Below, piece after piece: positions 38,090-47,439 of a DNA stretch of 64,000 bases. The notes beneath the pieces were generated by a model, which was not told the DNA's origin, did not search any database, and saw nothing but the letters and a program-made list of their open reading frames with translations. The stretch's first letter is position 1, and every line of letters begins with the position of its first letter. Origin of the DNA: Aquimarina agarivorans. Lineage in GTDB: Bacteria > Bacteroidota > Bacteroidia > Flavobacteriales > Flavobacteriaceae. Position numbers and translations under genes: made by a program. The stretch lies in contig NZ_AFPB01000167.1 in NCBI RefSeq assembly GCF_000218485.1, positions 1 through 64,000 of the forward strand, given 5' to 3'.

Positions 38090-38920
38090 ATGAAATTAGC
38101 GAATATAAAAAGTTTTATAGCAATTGCCATAACGGTACTTTTATCGTCATGTGATAACGACCCTAGTTTTGAGGAGATCATTACGCCAGTAACAGAAGAT
38201 TATATTAAAGGCAACTGGTTTTTAGATAATTTGGTGATTAGCGGGGGAAGTGTCAATGCAATGATAAATGATGGAAGTAATCCAACATTTGAAGGTATGG
38301 TAAATTATGTAATAAATGATAATGACCCCTTGAACTACAACCTCACTTTTGACATTAATACAAATACAAATGTATTAATGGAAAATGATACATATAAGTT
38401 GAGGTATGAATTTAATAAATTTACGCTATTTACTTATGAAGGTGAGCGAATAACGCCTAAGCGTTTACCTAATCCAAATGTTGCTGGTACAACAGAAGTA
38501 GATGGAGTAGAATTGACTAATTTGGAGAATACCCAAGACATCGTAAGAAGGTTTGAGTCAGAAGAAGGTAATTTGAATGAAGAATTTTCGTCATTATTTG
38601 CAAAAGAAGGTGCAACTGTAAATTGGTCAATTTTATCTGACAACCAAGTGCAACTATCAATTGAAAATGAAGGTGAAAGTAAAACGTTAGTTGTTGATGT
38701 TTTAATTATTAATAATTTAAGGATGATTTTAAGTTATACTTCAACAGAATTTACGCCTAATTTTGGCGGGAAAGTTACCAGTCAAAAGCTAGAAAAAGGT
38801 CAAGAAACGGCGAATCAGTTTGTGGCACCCTTTTTTGTGCCCGAATTAGAATTTACAACAACAAATAATAATTTTGGTGCAAAGGTGACTTTAACATTTA
38901 ACAGAGGAACCGTTAACTAA
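38090..38920 (+). CDS. Hypothetical lipoprotein, last gene of system A
   Basis: 276 residues; lipobox LLSSC (Cys21), DNDPSFEE after it. The body is beta-rich with no motif I recognise; the pattern DYIKGNWFLDNLVI near the start recalls lipocalin-like lipoproteins of Bacteroidota, but the match is weak. 26 bases after the previous gene and followed by a terminator, so it belongs to the SusCD operon and is probably a surface accessory protein. Confidence 0.7.
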   Translation: MKLANIKSFIAIAITVLLSSCDNDPSFEEIITPVTEDYIKGNWFLDNLVISGGSVNAMINDGSNPTFEGMVNYVINDNDPLNYNLTFDINTNTNVLMENDTYKLRYEFNKFTLFTYEGERITPKRLPNPNVAGTTEVDGVELTNLENTQDIVRRFESEEGNLNEEFSSLFAKEGATVNWSILSDNQVQLSIENEGESKTLVVDVLIINNLRMILSYTSTEFTPNFGGKVTSQKLEKGQETANQFVAPFFVPELEFTTTNNNFGAKVTLTFNRGTVN

Positions 38921-39006
38921 GCTAGCTTTAAAATGACGTTTTTTATCCTCAAACGTATTTTTGCAAAATAGATTATTTTTTAGGAATAGTTCTAAAACAC
39001 TGAAAC

Positions 39007-39046
39007 AAAAAGGTTAAATGAAGAATTTCATCATTTAACCTTTTTT
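39007..39046 (+). terminator. Terminator of SusCD operon A
   Basis: 15-base stem AAAAAGGTTAAATGA/TCATTTAACCTTTTT, nine-base loop and T-run, 86 bases after the last stop. It separates the two SusCD operons. Confidence 0.85.
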
Positions 39047-39140
39047 GTATTTAATCGATATTTATTTGTTTTTTTAAGGAGTTAAAGATTTGTAAAATAT
39101 TTGAATTTATTGATTTTACATTTTGTACATCTTTTTTTTA

Positions 39141-39182
39141 TATATTTGGCTGTAGGATTAGTTTTCATTTCTTAAAATGAAA
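39141..39182 (+). promoter_or_regulatory. Promoter -7 box and leader hairpin of the second susC operon
   Basis: TATATTTG (39141-39148) matches the -7 consensus. Just after the expected start point, TTTCATTT (39163-39170) and AAATGAAA (39175-39182) form an inverted repeat with a CTTA spacer, a possible operator or leader hairpin. The susC ATG follows at 39229, giving a leader of about 75 bases. Confidence 0.5.
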
Positions 39183-39228
39183 GTATCTAATGTTAACTTT
39201 TATTTTTTATAACCAAATTTAATATTAA

Positions 39229-42200
39229 ATGATGAATAACAACTTTCGATTAGTTGATCATCTCAAATCGATGCTATTGGTATCAATTTTGTTGATGAGT
39301 TTTGGTTTTGCATCCGCGCAAACTAAAACGATTTCGGGAACAGTTACCACTGATGGTATACCGCTGCCTGGAGTAAGCATAACGCTTAAAGGAAAATCCG
39401 TTGGAGCGGTAACAGATTTTGATGGTCTTTACAGTATAGAGGCTAACGAAAACGATGTATTACAATTTGTTTACGTTGGGTATGTGACGCAAGAAATCAC
39501 AGTTGGTGATAAAACTACTGTGGATGTGGTTTTGGCCGAAGATATTAATAATTTATCCGAAGTGGTTGTAGTGGGGTATGGTACTTTGGAGAAAAAAGAG
39601 TTAACAGGTTCTCAGGTCTCATTGAAATCCGAAGATATTAATAAAGTGCAAGCAGTTTCTTTTGAAGAAGCTATTCAGGGTAAAGCCGCAGGGGTTCAAA
39701 TTACACCATCTCAAGGTGGACCAGGAGATGCTGCTACCATTCAAATTAGGGGTGCGACTTCAATAAATGCAAGCAGCGCACCACTTTATGTGATCGATGG
39801 TGTGGAAATTGACGGAGACCCTATTGGTGTTGGTGGTAGTCAAGCAACAGGTTCATCTCAATCTAGCCCTTTATCGTTAATTGATCCATCAAATATTCAG
39901 TCGATTGAAATTTTAAAGGATGCAAACGCGACTTCTATCTACGGATCTCGTGGGGCTAATGGTGTTGTTATCATTAAGACAAAAAGTGGAGAGGGAACAG
40001 GGAATAAATTAATATTTGATTTGGAAGCTAGCACAGGTATTCAGACAATTTCGAATCACATTGATTTGTTAGGAGCACAAGATTTTGTTAATTATTTTAG
40101 AGAGGCTTTTCCATATAATCCAGCTATTCCAGGTTCTAGATTTCAGCAACTGGCATTTAGAGATAATAATGGTAATGATTTGCCTATTGATCAATTAAAG
40201 GAAGATGGTACTCGTAGATTTGGAATTAGAGATTTCAGAAATGAAGTATTTAGAGAAGCTGTTATAAATAAGTACAGTTTAAGTGCAAGAACAGGTAGTA
40301 GTACATCATGGTTTAGCGGAAATTTAAGTTATACGGATCAAGAAGGTATTGTGAAAAATACGGATTATAAAAGAATTCAAGCGTCTGTAAATGTAGGGGG
40401 TAATGTTAATAGTCGTCTTCAAGTAGGTGTTCAAGCAAATGGAGGTAGAGCAGATCGTTCAGGTATAGTTTCGGCTTCTCCTGATGCGGGAGGGACTGGT
40501 GGAGCCTTTGGTGTTATAACAAATTTAGCTTTAGCACCGCCTGTTCAAGGTCGCTTCGATAGAGGTAGAAATGGTAATGGTGCTGATGGAATAGTTACAG
40601 ATGATTCTGGATTTGTTACAAACGCTAATGGAAGATTGATTATTAATCCTGTAACTCAAGTTGAAGAAACCGTAAATACTAGTTTTGAGCTTTTCGGTTC
40701 AATATCAGCGTACATGGAATACAAAATATTCGATGATTTAAAATTTAGATCTTCTTTATCTTTTAATACTTATGAAAATCAAGGTAGAGTATATTTTCCA
40801 AGATCATTCGGATGGGGTGAAATAAATGGAGGATTAGCGTCAATAACGTTATGGAATCAAGCTAGATGGCAGAACAATAATACTTTAACTTATGATAAAC
40901 TTTTTAATGATAAACATAAATTTAATACAGTATTGGGAACCAGTATTCTAAGAAACGAAATTAGGATTTTAAATACTGGGGCTACTGATTTCCAAAGTGA
41001 TTCGGTAAACTTAGATGATTTGGGTGCTGCGACCAATGTTTCTGTTGATACTGATAGACAAGAAAATGGACTTTTAGGTATTTTCGGACGTATTAATTAT
41101 TCCTACGATGGTCGTTATGTCCTAAATGTTACAGCGAGGGGGGATAAATCTTCAAGATTTTTTCCAGGGTCTACTCAATGGGGCTTTTTTCCATCAGTTG
41201 GTGTAACATGGAATGCATCTGAGGAAGCATTTTTAGAAAACATAGGATTTTTAAGTAATTTGAGGTTTAAAGGAAGTGTTGGACAAACAGGAAATGACAA
41301 AATAGGTGTATTTAGATCTCAATTAGCATTTAATAGTACAAGATTTGCTGCTTTTAGAGGTGGTGGAAATAATATCAATGCAGGTGCGGTTAGAGGAGGA
41401 AGTAGATCAAATGCTTTTTTCTTAGCTCAAGCGTCTAATCCTGATTTAACTTGGGAAACAACAACTCAGTACGATATAGGTGGTGAGCTAGGATTGTTTA
41501 ATAATAGGCTAAATATTGGCGTAGATTGGTTTAGAAAAGATACGGAAGATTTATTGTTAGAAAGGCCCACGGCTAGTCAGGCAGGTTTCCCTTTTGTGTT
41601 AGAAAACACAGGTTCGGTTCAGAATGAAGGATATGAGTTCTCGTTTAGTAGTGTTAATATTGATTCTGGTGATTTTAAATGGTCTACAAACTTCAATATA
41701 AGTTTTATCGAAAATAGAGTACTTTCATTAGGGGACGCACAGAACTTTTTCACTATTACATCTTCAGTTGCTACGAGCGTATCTAACGAATTTATAGTTT
41801 CAGAAGGGGCTCCAATAGGTGCCATGTATGGATTTGTTAGTGATGGTGTGTATCAATATTCAGATTTTGAAAATTTTGATGGTTTGACAGAAGAAGAGTC
41901 ATTGAATTTGTATAGAACAGGAACTCGAGACGGTAGTGGAGCAGCGTTTGTTTTTGATGGTGATACAGCTTCAGGAGGAGTAAGAACAGATACAGGTATT
42001 AGTCCATTTACATTGAAAGAAGGAGTTGCTCAAAATGGAACGGCACCCAATAGGCCAGGTCAGCAAAAGCTAGTTGATCAGGATGGTAACGGTGTAATTG
42101 ACGAAGGCGATTTGACGATAATAGGAGACCCTAATCCAAAACATTTTGGTGGTATGACCAATACTTTTCAATATAAATCATGGGACCTTTCGGTAGCTAT

Positions 42201-42642
42201 GAATTGGAAGTATGGTAACGATGTTTACAATAAAAATTTATTTACAGGGTTTAATTTGAATCAATTTTCTAACAAATATGGCATTGCAAGAGAGCGATGG
42301 ACTCCTAACAATCAGGATACTAGAGTGCATAGTTTAAGAGGTAGAGTAAGACAAGAAGGGTTTGCGACAGTCTCTGATTATATAGAAGACGGATCTTTTT
42401 TAAGATTGCAGAATATAACATTAGGGTATAATTTGCCTAAGAGTGCTATTGAACAACTAGGATTGTCCCAGTTGCGTATTTATGGTGCAGCTGACAACTT
42501 ACATGTTTGGACGAATTATTCAGGATACGATCCTGATGTAAGCGTATCTTCAGGAACTAATGCAGGATTAACAAATGGAGTTGATTTTGATGCTTATCCT
42601 CAAGCAAGAACTTTTAGGTTAGGAATTAAAGCTACTTTTTAA
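39229..42642 (+). CDS. SusC/RagA-like TonB-linked outer-membrane transporter (system B)
   Basis: 1137 residues. Signal peptide (cleavage after ASAQ, about 31), CarboxypepD_reg-like domain (TISGTVTTDGIPLPGVSITL), SEVVVVGYG before the plug, plug with SIEILKDANATSIYGSRGANGVVII, then the barrel ending in Phe. Full length. Together with the SusD 20 bases downstream it forms an outer-membrane oligosaccharide importer. It shares an almost identical leader with the first susC but diverges strongly later, so the two probably take different ligands or ligand sizes. Confidence 0.95.
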   Translation: MMNNNFRLVDHLKSMLLVSILLMSFGFASAQTKTISGTVTTDGIPLPGVSITLKGKSVGAVTDFDGLYSIEANENDVLQFVYVGYVTQEITVGDKTTVDVVLAEDINNLSEVVVVGYGTLEKKELTGSQVSLKSEDINKVQAVSFEEAIQGKAAGVQITPSQGGPGDAATIQIRGATSINASSAPLYVIDGVEIDGDPIGVGGSQATGSSQSSPLSLIDPSNIQSIEILKDANATSIYGSRGANGVVIIKTKSGEGTGNKLIFDLEASTGIQTISNHIDLLGAQDFVNYFREAFPYNPAIPGSRFQQLAFRDNNGNDLPIDQLKEDGTRRFGIRDFRNEVFREAVINKYSLSARTGSSTSWFSGNLSYTDQEGIVKNTDYKRIQASVNVGGNVNSRLQVGVQANGGRADRSGIVSASPDAGGTGGAFGVITNLALAPPVQGRFDRGRNGNGADGIVTDDSGFVTNANGRLIINPVTQVEETVNTSFELFGSISAYMEYKIFDDLKFRSSLSFNTYENQGRVYFPRSFGWGEINGGLASITLWNQARWQNNNTLTYDKLFNDKHKFNTVLGTSILRNEIRILNTGATDFQSDSVNLDDLGAATNVSVDTDRQENGLLGIFGRINYSYDGRYVLNVTARGDKSSRFFPGSTQWGFFPSVGVTWNASEEAFLENIGFLSNLRFKGSVGQTGNDKIGVFRSQLAFNSTRFAAFRGGGNNINAGAVRGGSRSNAFFLAQASNPDLTWETTTQYDIGGELGLFNNRLNIGVDWFRKDTEDLLLERPTASQAGFPFVLENTGSVQNEGYEFSFSSVNIDSGDFKWSTNFNISFIENRVLSLGDAQNFFTITSSVATSVSNEFIVSEGAPIGAMYGFVSDGVYQYSDFENFDGLTEEESLNLYRTGTRDGSGAAFVFDGDTASGGVRTDTGISPFTLKEGVAQNGTAPNRPGQQKLVDQDGNGVIDEGDLTIIGDPNPKHFGGMTNTFQYKSWDLSVAMNWKYGNDVYNKNLFTGFNLNQFSNKYGIARERWTPNNQDTRVHSLRGRVRQEGFATVSDYIEDGSFLRLQNITLGYNLPKSAIEQLGLSQLRIYGAADNLHVWTNYSGYDPDVSVSSGTNAGLTNGVDFDAYPQARTFRLGIKATF

Positions 42643-42662
42643 ACAAGATAAATAAGATAAAA

Positions 42663-44558
42663 ATGAAAAAAATTAATAATAAAGTTTTATTGTGTTTAGG
42701 AAGTCTTATTTTAGGATTTTCTACTAACAGTTGTGAAGATATCACATCAGAAAATAACACCACGACAGCCTCTTTCGCAACATTTGAGGAATTAGTACAA
42801 GGAAGATTACCAAGTATTTACGCATCGCTAAGATCAAATGCATTATATAGACAGGGTGGATTATTGGGAACATGGTCTGATGTCGGTGTTGATACGCATA
42901 CGGGAACTCTTTTTCCAGAAGAATACTTGCCTCTTTATCTATATAATTATGCACCAGGAACTTTGTTAATTGGTCAAACTTGGACTGAATTTTATACAGC
43001 AATCAAGCAAATCAATACTTTTTTAGGTCAGATTAGTACTTTTTCAGTTTCTGAGGATGAAAAAAATCCAGTAATAGCTGAAGCTCGGTTTTTAAGAGCA
43101 TTACTTTATTTTGACATGGTTAAAATATGGGGCGATATTCCTTTGGTAATCAGTGAGGATATAACTTTAGCTCAAATACGTGAAGATTCAAGTTTAACAA
43201 ATACAACTGCTGAGGAGGTGTATGTTCAAATCATCAAGGATCTTGAATTTGCTAAAGAGAATGGAAATACTAGAGTTGGTTCAACCGCTGATATAGCTTC
43301 AAAAGAAGCTGCACAAGTTCTTTTGGGTAAAGTTTTTTTACAAATGACAACTACTAAAGAGTATGGCGGAGTAGAAGGTGGAACTAATGAAAATGGAGAC
43401 CCTATGAGTAGACAAGATAGATTTGTTCAGGCGAATGCAGAATTAAAAGAAGTAATGGAGTCTCAAGCATTTCAACTTGAACGCAATTACGCTGATGTTT
43501 TTATTAATGAAAATAATAATGAAGTTATTTTTTCAGTAGGTTATGACGGGCCTAACAGTGATGTTGGTGGTGATTTTGGTGACTTCTTAGGTCAAGGAAA
43601 CTTAAGAGATGGAGGGAGTTTTGGAGCCTACAGAGCTGGTGCTGACTTTGCATTAAGTTATTTGAATGGAGATGTGCTTATTACAGATCAAGCAGGTTCA
43701 GATGTGCCGGAAACAAACATGTTGCCAAAATTAAATAGAGAATTTTTTGATTTTCCAAATAGTAATTTTAGACCAGAAGTATTATTACTTGGAGTAGATA
43801 ATTTTGTATCCGATACTCGTTTTTCTCACAATATCTGGAGAATAGCTCCTACTAATGTAGGGAGAAGACTTAGGGGAGAAGGTTCTTTTACTCTTCAAGA
43901 TGCTTTTAATCAAGAAAATTTAGGGTGGGGAAACTGGTCACCTCTAAAATATATTAAACCTTTACCTAACTCAAGTGCGCCTGGGGATGGTGCTATTGAC
44001 TTTCCTTTTTTACGTTATGCCGATGTATTACTAATGAGAGCAGAAGCTTTAATAGCTTTGAATGATTTGGGGCAAGCTAGGGAGCTTATAAATACAGTCA
44101 TCATGAGGTCTTTAAAAGATAAAGTGTTAAAAACTATTCCTGAAGGTGTGGTTTACATCACTCCTGTTGACAATGAACCAGGAACGCCACAAGCAGATTT
44201 GAATACAGCTATCGAAGAGAATTTGGAGGATGTAGATCCTACAGCGTTTTTGGTGCCAGAAGGTTTGGATGCAGAGGAGTTAATTGACAGATTAGTTATT
44301 GAAAATGCAAAAGAATTAGCATTTGAAGGGAAAAGAAAAGACGATTTAATTAGAATGGGTAGATTGGATAGAATAGTTAATAGTTTTCACGTAGATTCAC
44401 ATCCGGATAGAACCGCACAAAACTTTTTAGGTGTAAAGGCAGGTTTCGATTTAGAATTACATACCCATTGGCCAATACCTCAAGATCAACTTATTTTAAA
44501 TCCAAATCTAAAACAAAATTGTCTTTACGGTACAAATGGTATTGACGGTTGTTTTTAA
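42663..44558 (+). CDS. SusD/RagB-like surface lipoprotein (system B)
   Basis: 631 residues. Lipobox TNSC (Cys24) with EDITSE behind it. SusD-fold features: ARFLRALLYFDMVKIWGDIPLV (about 140-161), FLRYADVLLMRAEALIAL and ENAKELAFEGKRKDDLIRMGRL, with the C-terminal HTHWPIPQDQLILNPNLKQN. Partner of the SusC at 39229. Only modest similarity to the system A SusD. Confidence 0.95.
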   Translation: MKKINNKVLLCLGSLILGFSTNSCEDITSENNTTTASFATFEELVQGRLPSIYASLRSNALYRQGGLLGTWSDVGVDTHTGTLFPEEYLPLYLYNYAPGTLLIGQTWTEFYTAIKQINTFLGQISTFSVSEDEKNPVIAEARFLRALLYFDMVKIWGDIPLVISEDITLAQIREDSSLTNTTAEEVYVQIIKDLEFAKENGNTRVGSTADIASKEAAQVLLGKVFLQMTTTKEYGGVEGGTNENGDPMSRQDRFVQANAELKEVMESQAFQLERNYADVFINENNNEVIFSVGYDGPNSDVGGDFGDFLGQGNLRDGGSFGAYRAGADFALSYLNGDVLITDQAGSDVPETNMLPKLNREFFDFPNSNFRPEVLLLGVDNFVSDTRFSHNIWRIAPTNVGRRLRGEGSFTLQDAFNQENLGWGNWSPLKYIKPLPNSSAPGDGAIDFPFLRYADVLLMRAEALIALNDLGQARELINTVIMRSLKDKVLKTIPEGVVYITPVDNEPGTPQADLNTAIEENLEDVDPTAFLVPEGLDAEELIDRLVIENAKELAFEGKRKDDLIRMGRLDRIVNSFHVDSHPDRTAQNFLGVKAGFDLELHTHWPIPQDQLILNPNLKQNCLYGTNGIDGCF

Positions 44559-44568
44559 AACAAAAAAT

Positions 44569-46266
44569 ATGAAAAAAAATATAAATTATTTGATAGGTTT
44601 TTTAAGCATTATTTTTATGCTTATTACAAGCTGTGAAGAGGCTCCTCTAGATAGAGATACAACTCCTAAAGAGCAAATCTCAAGTATTGTTGTAAAATTG
44701 GTTGATGAACAAAAGGGGGATTCTCAGGATGACTCAGGATTGGCGCCAACTTTTACTACGTTAATTGGAAATAATGTTGAATTATCCTCAACTAGGTCCG
44801 AAGGTGTTGTAAAAAGACTATGGATGTTACCAGATGCGGTAATTTTAAATGGTGGAGTTGAATCTGTTAATTCTGAAACAGAAGGAATTATTTTAGTAGA
44901 AACATTGGAGTTACTGTCATTGTCTTTTAGTAGACAAAATATGCCAAACCTAAACACAGAGTCAAGAGGTTTTTTAGTTACTTTGACTGAAACATTAGCA
45001 GACGGGAGTGTTGAAATATCTTCAACTTCAATTCAGGTTAGGGATAGTGTAAAAGCAGTAATAAATTCATTTTCACAGGCAACTGTAAATGCTCCTATTA
45101 CATTTAGACCAGGTACTATTGAAGAATTAGGTTTGTCTACGGCAGACTTGAATGGAGAAAATCAAACAGTTTTTTCTTGGGACTTTGGAAGTGGTAGAGT
45201 AGTAGATTCTGAAGGGAATTTAACAGACATAACTACTTTTGCAATCACGAACAACCCTAATCAAACTGTAGATGTAATATACTCGGACGTAACGCCTGAG
45301 GGTGAAGAAGGGGAATTAGTCACCTTGACAGTGACGAGAAATTTTCCGTTAGAAAGCATTGCTGAAACTACAAAAAGAATTGTCGTGATTGCAGGCCTAG
45401 TGCCTAGTAGAGGCGACGGGAAAGATCCAATTAAGTTGAATGCAAGTGGTTCAGAAATAGTAGTAGGATATCCTGACGATATAGCTAACATTATGGATAT
45501 AGATGCGTCTGACTTTGAATTATCAATAAATACAAGCGAAATTGTTGATGATGTTCTAAGAGATGATATTGATAATATTACAGTAACAAGCGTTGCGCTT
45601 AATGATGATAATTCAAAAGAAATGATATTGTCTTTATCTTCTGATATTCCAGCTATTTTGATGGATAATGTCACGCTCTCTTTTACATCTGAAGATTTAA
45701 AAGGTGAATCAAATGCATTATTAAGTAATTTTGAAAATTCTGTTGTAGCCCAAACTGCTGAAAATATTTTAGGAAATATAAGTCTTGTAAGCTTCGAAGA
45801 TAGCGCAAGATGGGCAGCTTCAGATCCTGCTTTTGGTTTTTCCCCTCCACCTCCTACTGAGGAATTAATGTTTTCTTCTGATTTGAGTTTAATTGGAGCT
45901 AATAGTTTTCGATTCAATACGAATTCAGCTCCAAGAGGTTTAGGTGCTACTTTATTAGACGGAGAAGGTCTAATGTTGGAAAATTCTTTAGACTATGAAG
46001 TTTCATTTTGGGTTTATGTTGTTAGCGCGGAGCCCGGTTCGAGTGTAGACTTTTTTCTAATCAATGATTTCGATCAATCTGCTGGATTGGGGATAGGTGA
46101 AGTTGAAAGAAATAAATGGATTAAAGTGAGTAATACATTTACAATTCCTACTGATTTTGTAAGACCAATGGTTAGAGTTGTTGGTGATGGAAGTACGCCA
46201 AATTCTGGTAATGCAGAAGTATTTGTGGATGCTTTAGACATCAGATTAGTAGACGACGGAAGGTAA
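44569..46266 (+). CDS. Surface glycan-binding-type lipoprotein (system B)
   Basis: 565 residues from ATG 44569; the frame opens 11 codons earlier inside susD but only the later Met has a lipoprotein signal (LITSC, Cys22). A PKD-like stretch (about 150-300; FSWDFGSGRVVDSEGN) and a C-terminal jelly-roll domain (about 395-565; YEVSFWVYVVSAEPGSSVDF, NKWIKVSNTF, VFVDALDI) that looks like a carbohydrate-binding module. Same position and plan as the 501-residue lipoprotein of system A. Last gene of operon B, 10 bases after susD. Confidence 0.8.
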   Translation: MKKNINYLIGFLSIIFMLITSCEEAPLDRDTTPKEQISSIVVKLVDEQKGDSQDDSGLAPTFTTLIGNNVELSSTRSEGVVKRLWMLPDAVILNGGVESVNSETEGIILVETLELLSLSFSRQNMPNLNTESRGFLVTLTETLADGSVEISSTSIQVRDSVKAVINSFSQATVNAPITFRPGTIEELGLSTADLNGENQTVFSWDFGSGRVVDSEGNLTDITTFAITNNPNQTVDVIYSDVTPEGEEGELVTLTVTRNFPLESIAETTKRIVVIAGLVPSRGDGKDPIKLNASGSEIVVGYPDDIANIMDIDASDFELSINTSEIVDDVLRDDIDNITVTSVALNDDNSKEMILSLSSDIPAILMDNVTLSFTSEDLKGESNALLSNFENSVVAQTAENILGNISLVSFEDSARWAASDPAFGFSPPPPTEELMFSSDLSLIGANSFRFNTNSAPRGLGATLLDGEGLMLENSLDYEVSFWVYVVSAEPGSSVDFFLINDFDQSAGLGIGEVERNKWIKVSNTFTIPTDFVRPMVRVVGDGSTPNSGNAEVFVDALDIRLVDDGR

Positions 46267-46290
46267 AAAAAACTAGTACCTACATACATC

Positions 46291-46326
46291 AAAAAAGCGC
46301 AAAACCTCAGGTTTTGTGCTTTTTTG
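46291..46326 (+). terminator. Terminator of SusCD operon B
   Basis: Stem AAAAAAGCGCAAAACC/GGTTTTGTGCTTTTTT (one G-T pair) with a three-base loop and T-run, 25 bases after the stop. Confidence 0.88.
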
Positions 46327-46347
46327 TTATAAAGCATTTTCATACTA

Positions 46348-46375
46348 TTTGCAATTTAGTATCTTTACTTGCAAA
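46348..46375 (+). promoter_or_regulatory. Inverted repeat flanking the -7 box of the LacI-type gene
   Basis: TTTGCAA (46348-46354) and TTGCAAA (46369-46375) are inverted copies 14 bases apart; between them TATCTTTA (46360-46367) resembles a -7 element. An operator overlapping the promoter of a LacI-family gene suggests autoregulation. Confidence 0.45.
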
Positions 46376-46393
46376 TCAAAAGTGATCCCCGCA

Positions 46394-47401
46394 ATGCGAA
46401 AAAAAGTTACGCTAAAACAGTTAGCACAGGAATTAGGTTTGTCTATCTCTACAATTTCAAAATCTTTGAAGAATGATCCTGAAATTAGTCAAGCCACAAT
46501 TGACCGCGTTAAAAAGTTAGCGAAGGAACATAATTACAAGCCTAATGCATTGGCAGTTAGCTTAAAAAGCAGTAAAACCAGAAATATAGGTGTTGTAATT
46601 CCTGATATAATTAATAACTTTTTTGCCAAAGTATTACTTGGTATTGAAAACGAAGCTTCCAAAAATAATTACAAGATTATAACAGTAATTACTAACGAAT
46701 CTTATGAAAAAGAGGTAGAGTATTTAGACATGCTGTCATACAATGGTGTCGACGGTTTTATATTAGCAGTGGCTCAGGAAACGCAGTCAAAAGGTTTGGT
46801 AGAACATTTTAACGAAATTTTAAAGGATGACATTCCCATTGTGATGTTTGATAGGGTGTCTGATGAAGTGTATTGCGACAAAGTTGTTGTTGATGACAAT
46901 AAAGCAGCAGGAAATGCAGTAAATGTATTATTGGATCAAGGTTGTAAAAATATTGGAGTGGTATCTACTATTCATAAATTGAGTGTTGGTAAAGAGCGTA
47001 TGCAAGGCGTAAAGGAAGCACTTGAAGAAAAAGGAATGGAATTGAGCTATCTTAAACTTAGGCAAAATGCTGATTATGATGAGGAAATAGCCAAATTTTT
47101 AAAGTCCAACCAACTTGACGGCGTTATTGGCGCGGATGAAATAGCAGCGGTATGCACCTTAAATGCCGCTAATAAATCAGGCTTAAAAATTCCAGATGAA
47201 GTTTCAGTAATTGGCTTTACTAATGGAATGTTAGCAAAATATTCGTACCCTGGGTTAACAACTGTTTCGCAGCATGCAAAGCGTATGGGTAAAACGGCAG
47301 CAAAAATTTTAATAGATAAGCTTGAATTACGTGCGGATAGGTATTTGCCAGATACAAAATACATTAATACAAGTATTGTAAAAAGAGGGTCAACTAAATA
47401 G
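46394..47401 (+). CDS. LacI-family transcriptional regulator
   Basis: 335 residues from ATG 46394; the frame is open 26 codons earlier but that part overlaps the terminator. N-terminal LacI HTH with hinge (TLKQLAQELGLSISTISKSL, ISQATIDRVKKLAKEHNYKPN) and a periplasmic-binding-protein-like sensor domain (IGVVIPDIINNFF to VIGFTNGMLAKYSYPGLTTV). Likely responds to a sugar from the neighbouring SusCD systems. SulP follows 38 bases later, perhaps in the same transcript. Confidence 0.92.
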   Translation: MRKKVTLKQLAQELGLSISTISKSLKNDPEISQATIDRVKKLAKEHNYKPNALAVSLKSSKTRNIGVVIPDIINNFFAKVLLGIENEASKNNYKIITVITNESYEKEVEYLDMLSYNGVDGFILAVAQETQSKGLVEHFNEILKDDIPIVMFDRVSDEVYCDKVVVDDNKAAGNAVNVLLDQGCKNIGVVSTIHKLSVGKERMQGVKEALEEKGMELSYLKLRQNADYDEEIAKFLKSNQLDGVIGADEIAAVCTLNAANKSGLKIPDEVSVIGFTNGMLAKYSYPGLTTVSQHAKRMGKTAAKILIDKLELRADRYLPDTKYINTSIVKRGSTK

Positions 47402-47439
47402 CGTTTTAATTTATAAAAAAGTCCACTTACATAATTCCA

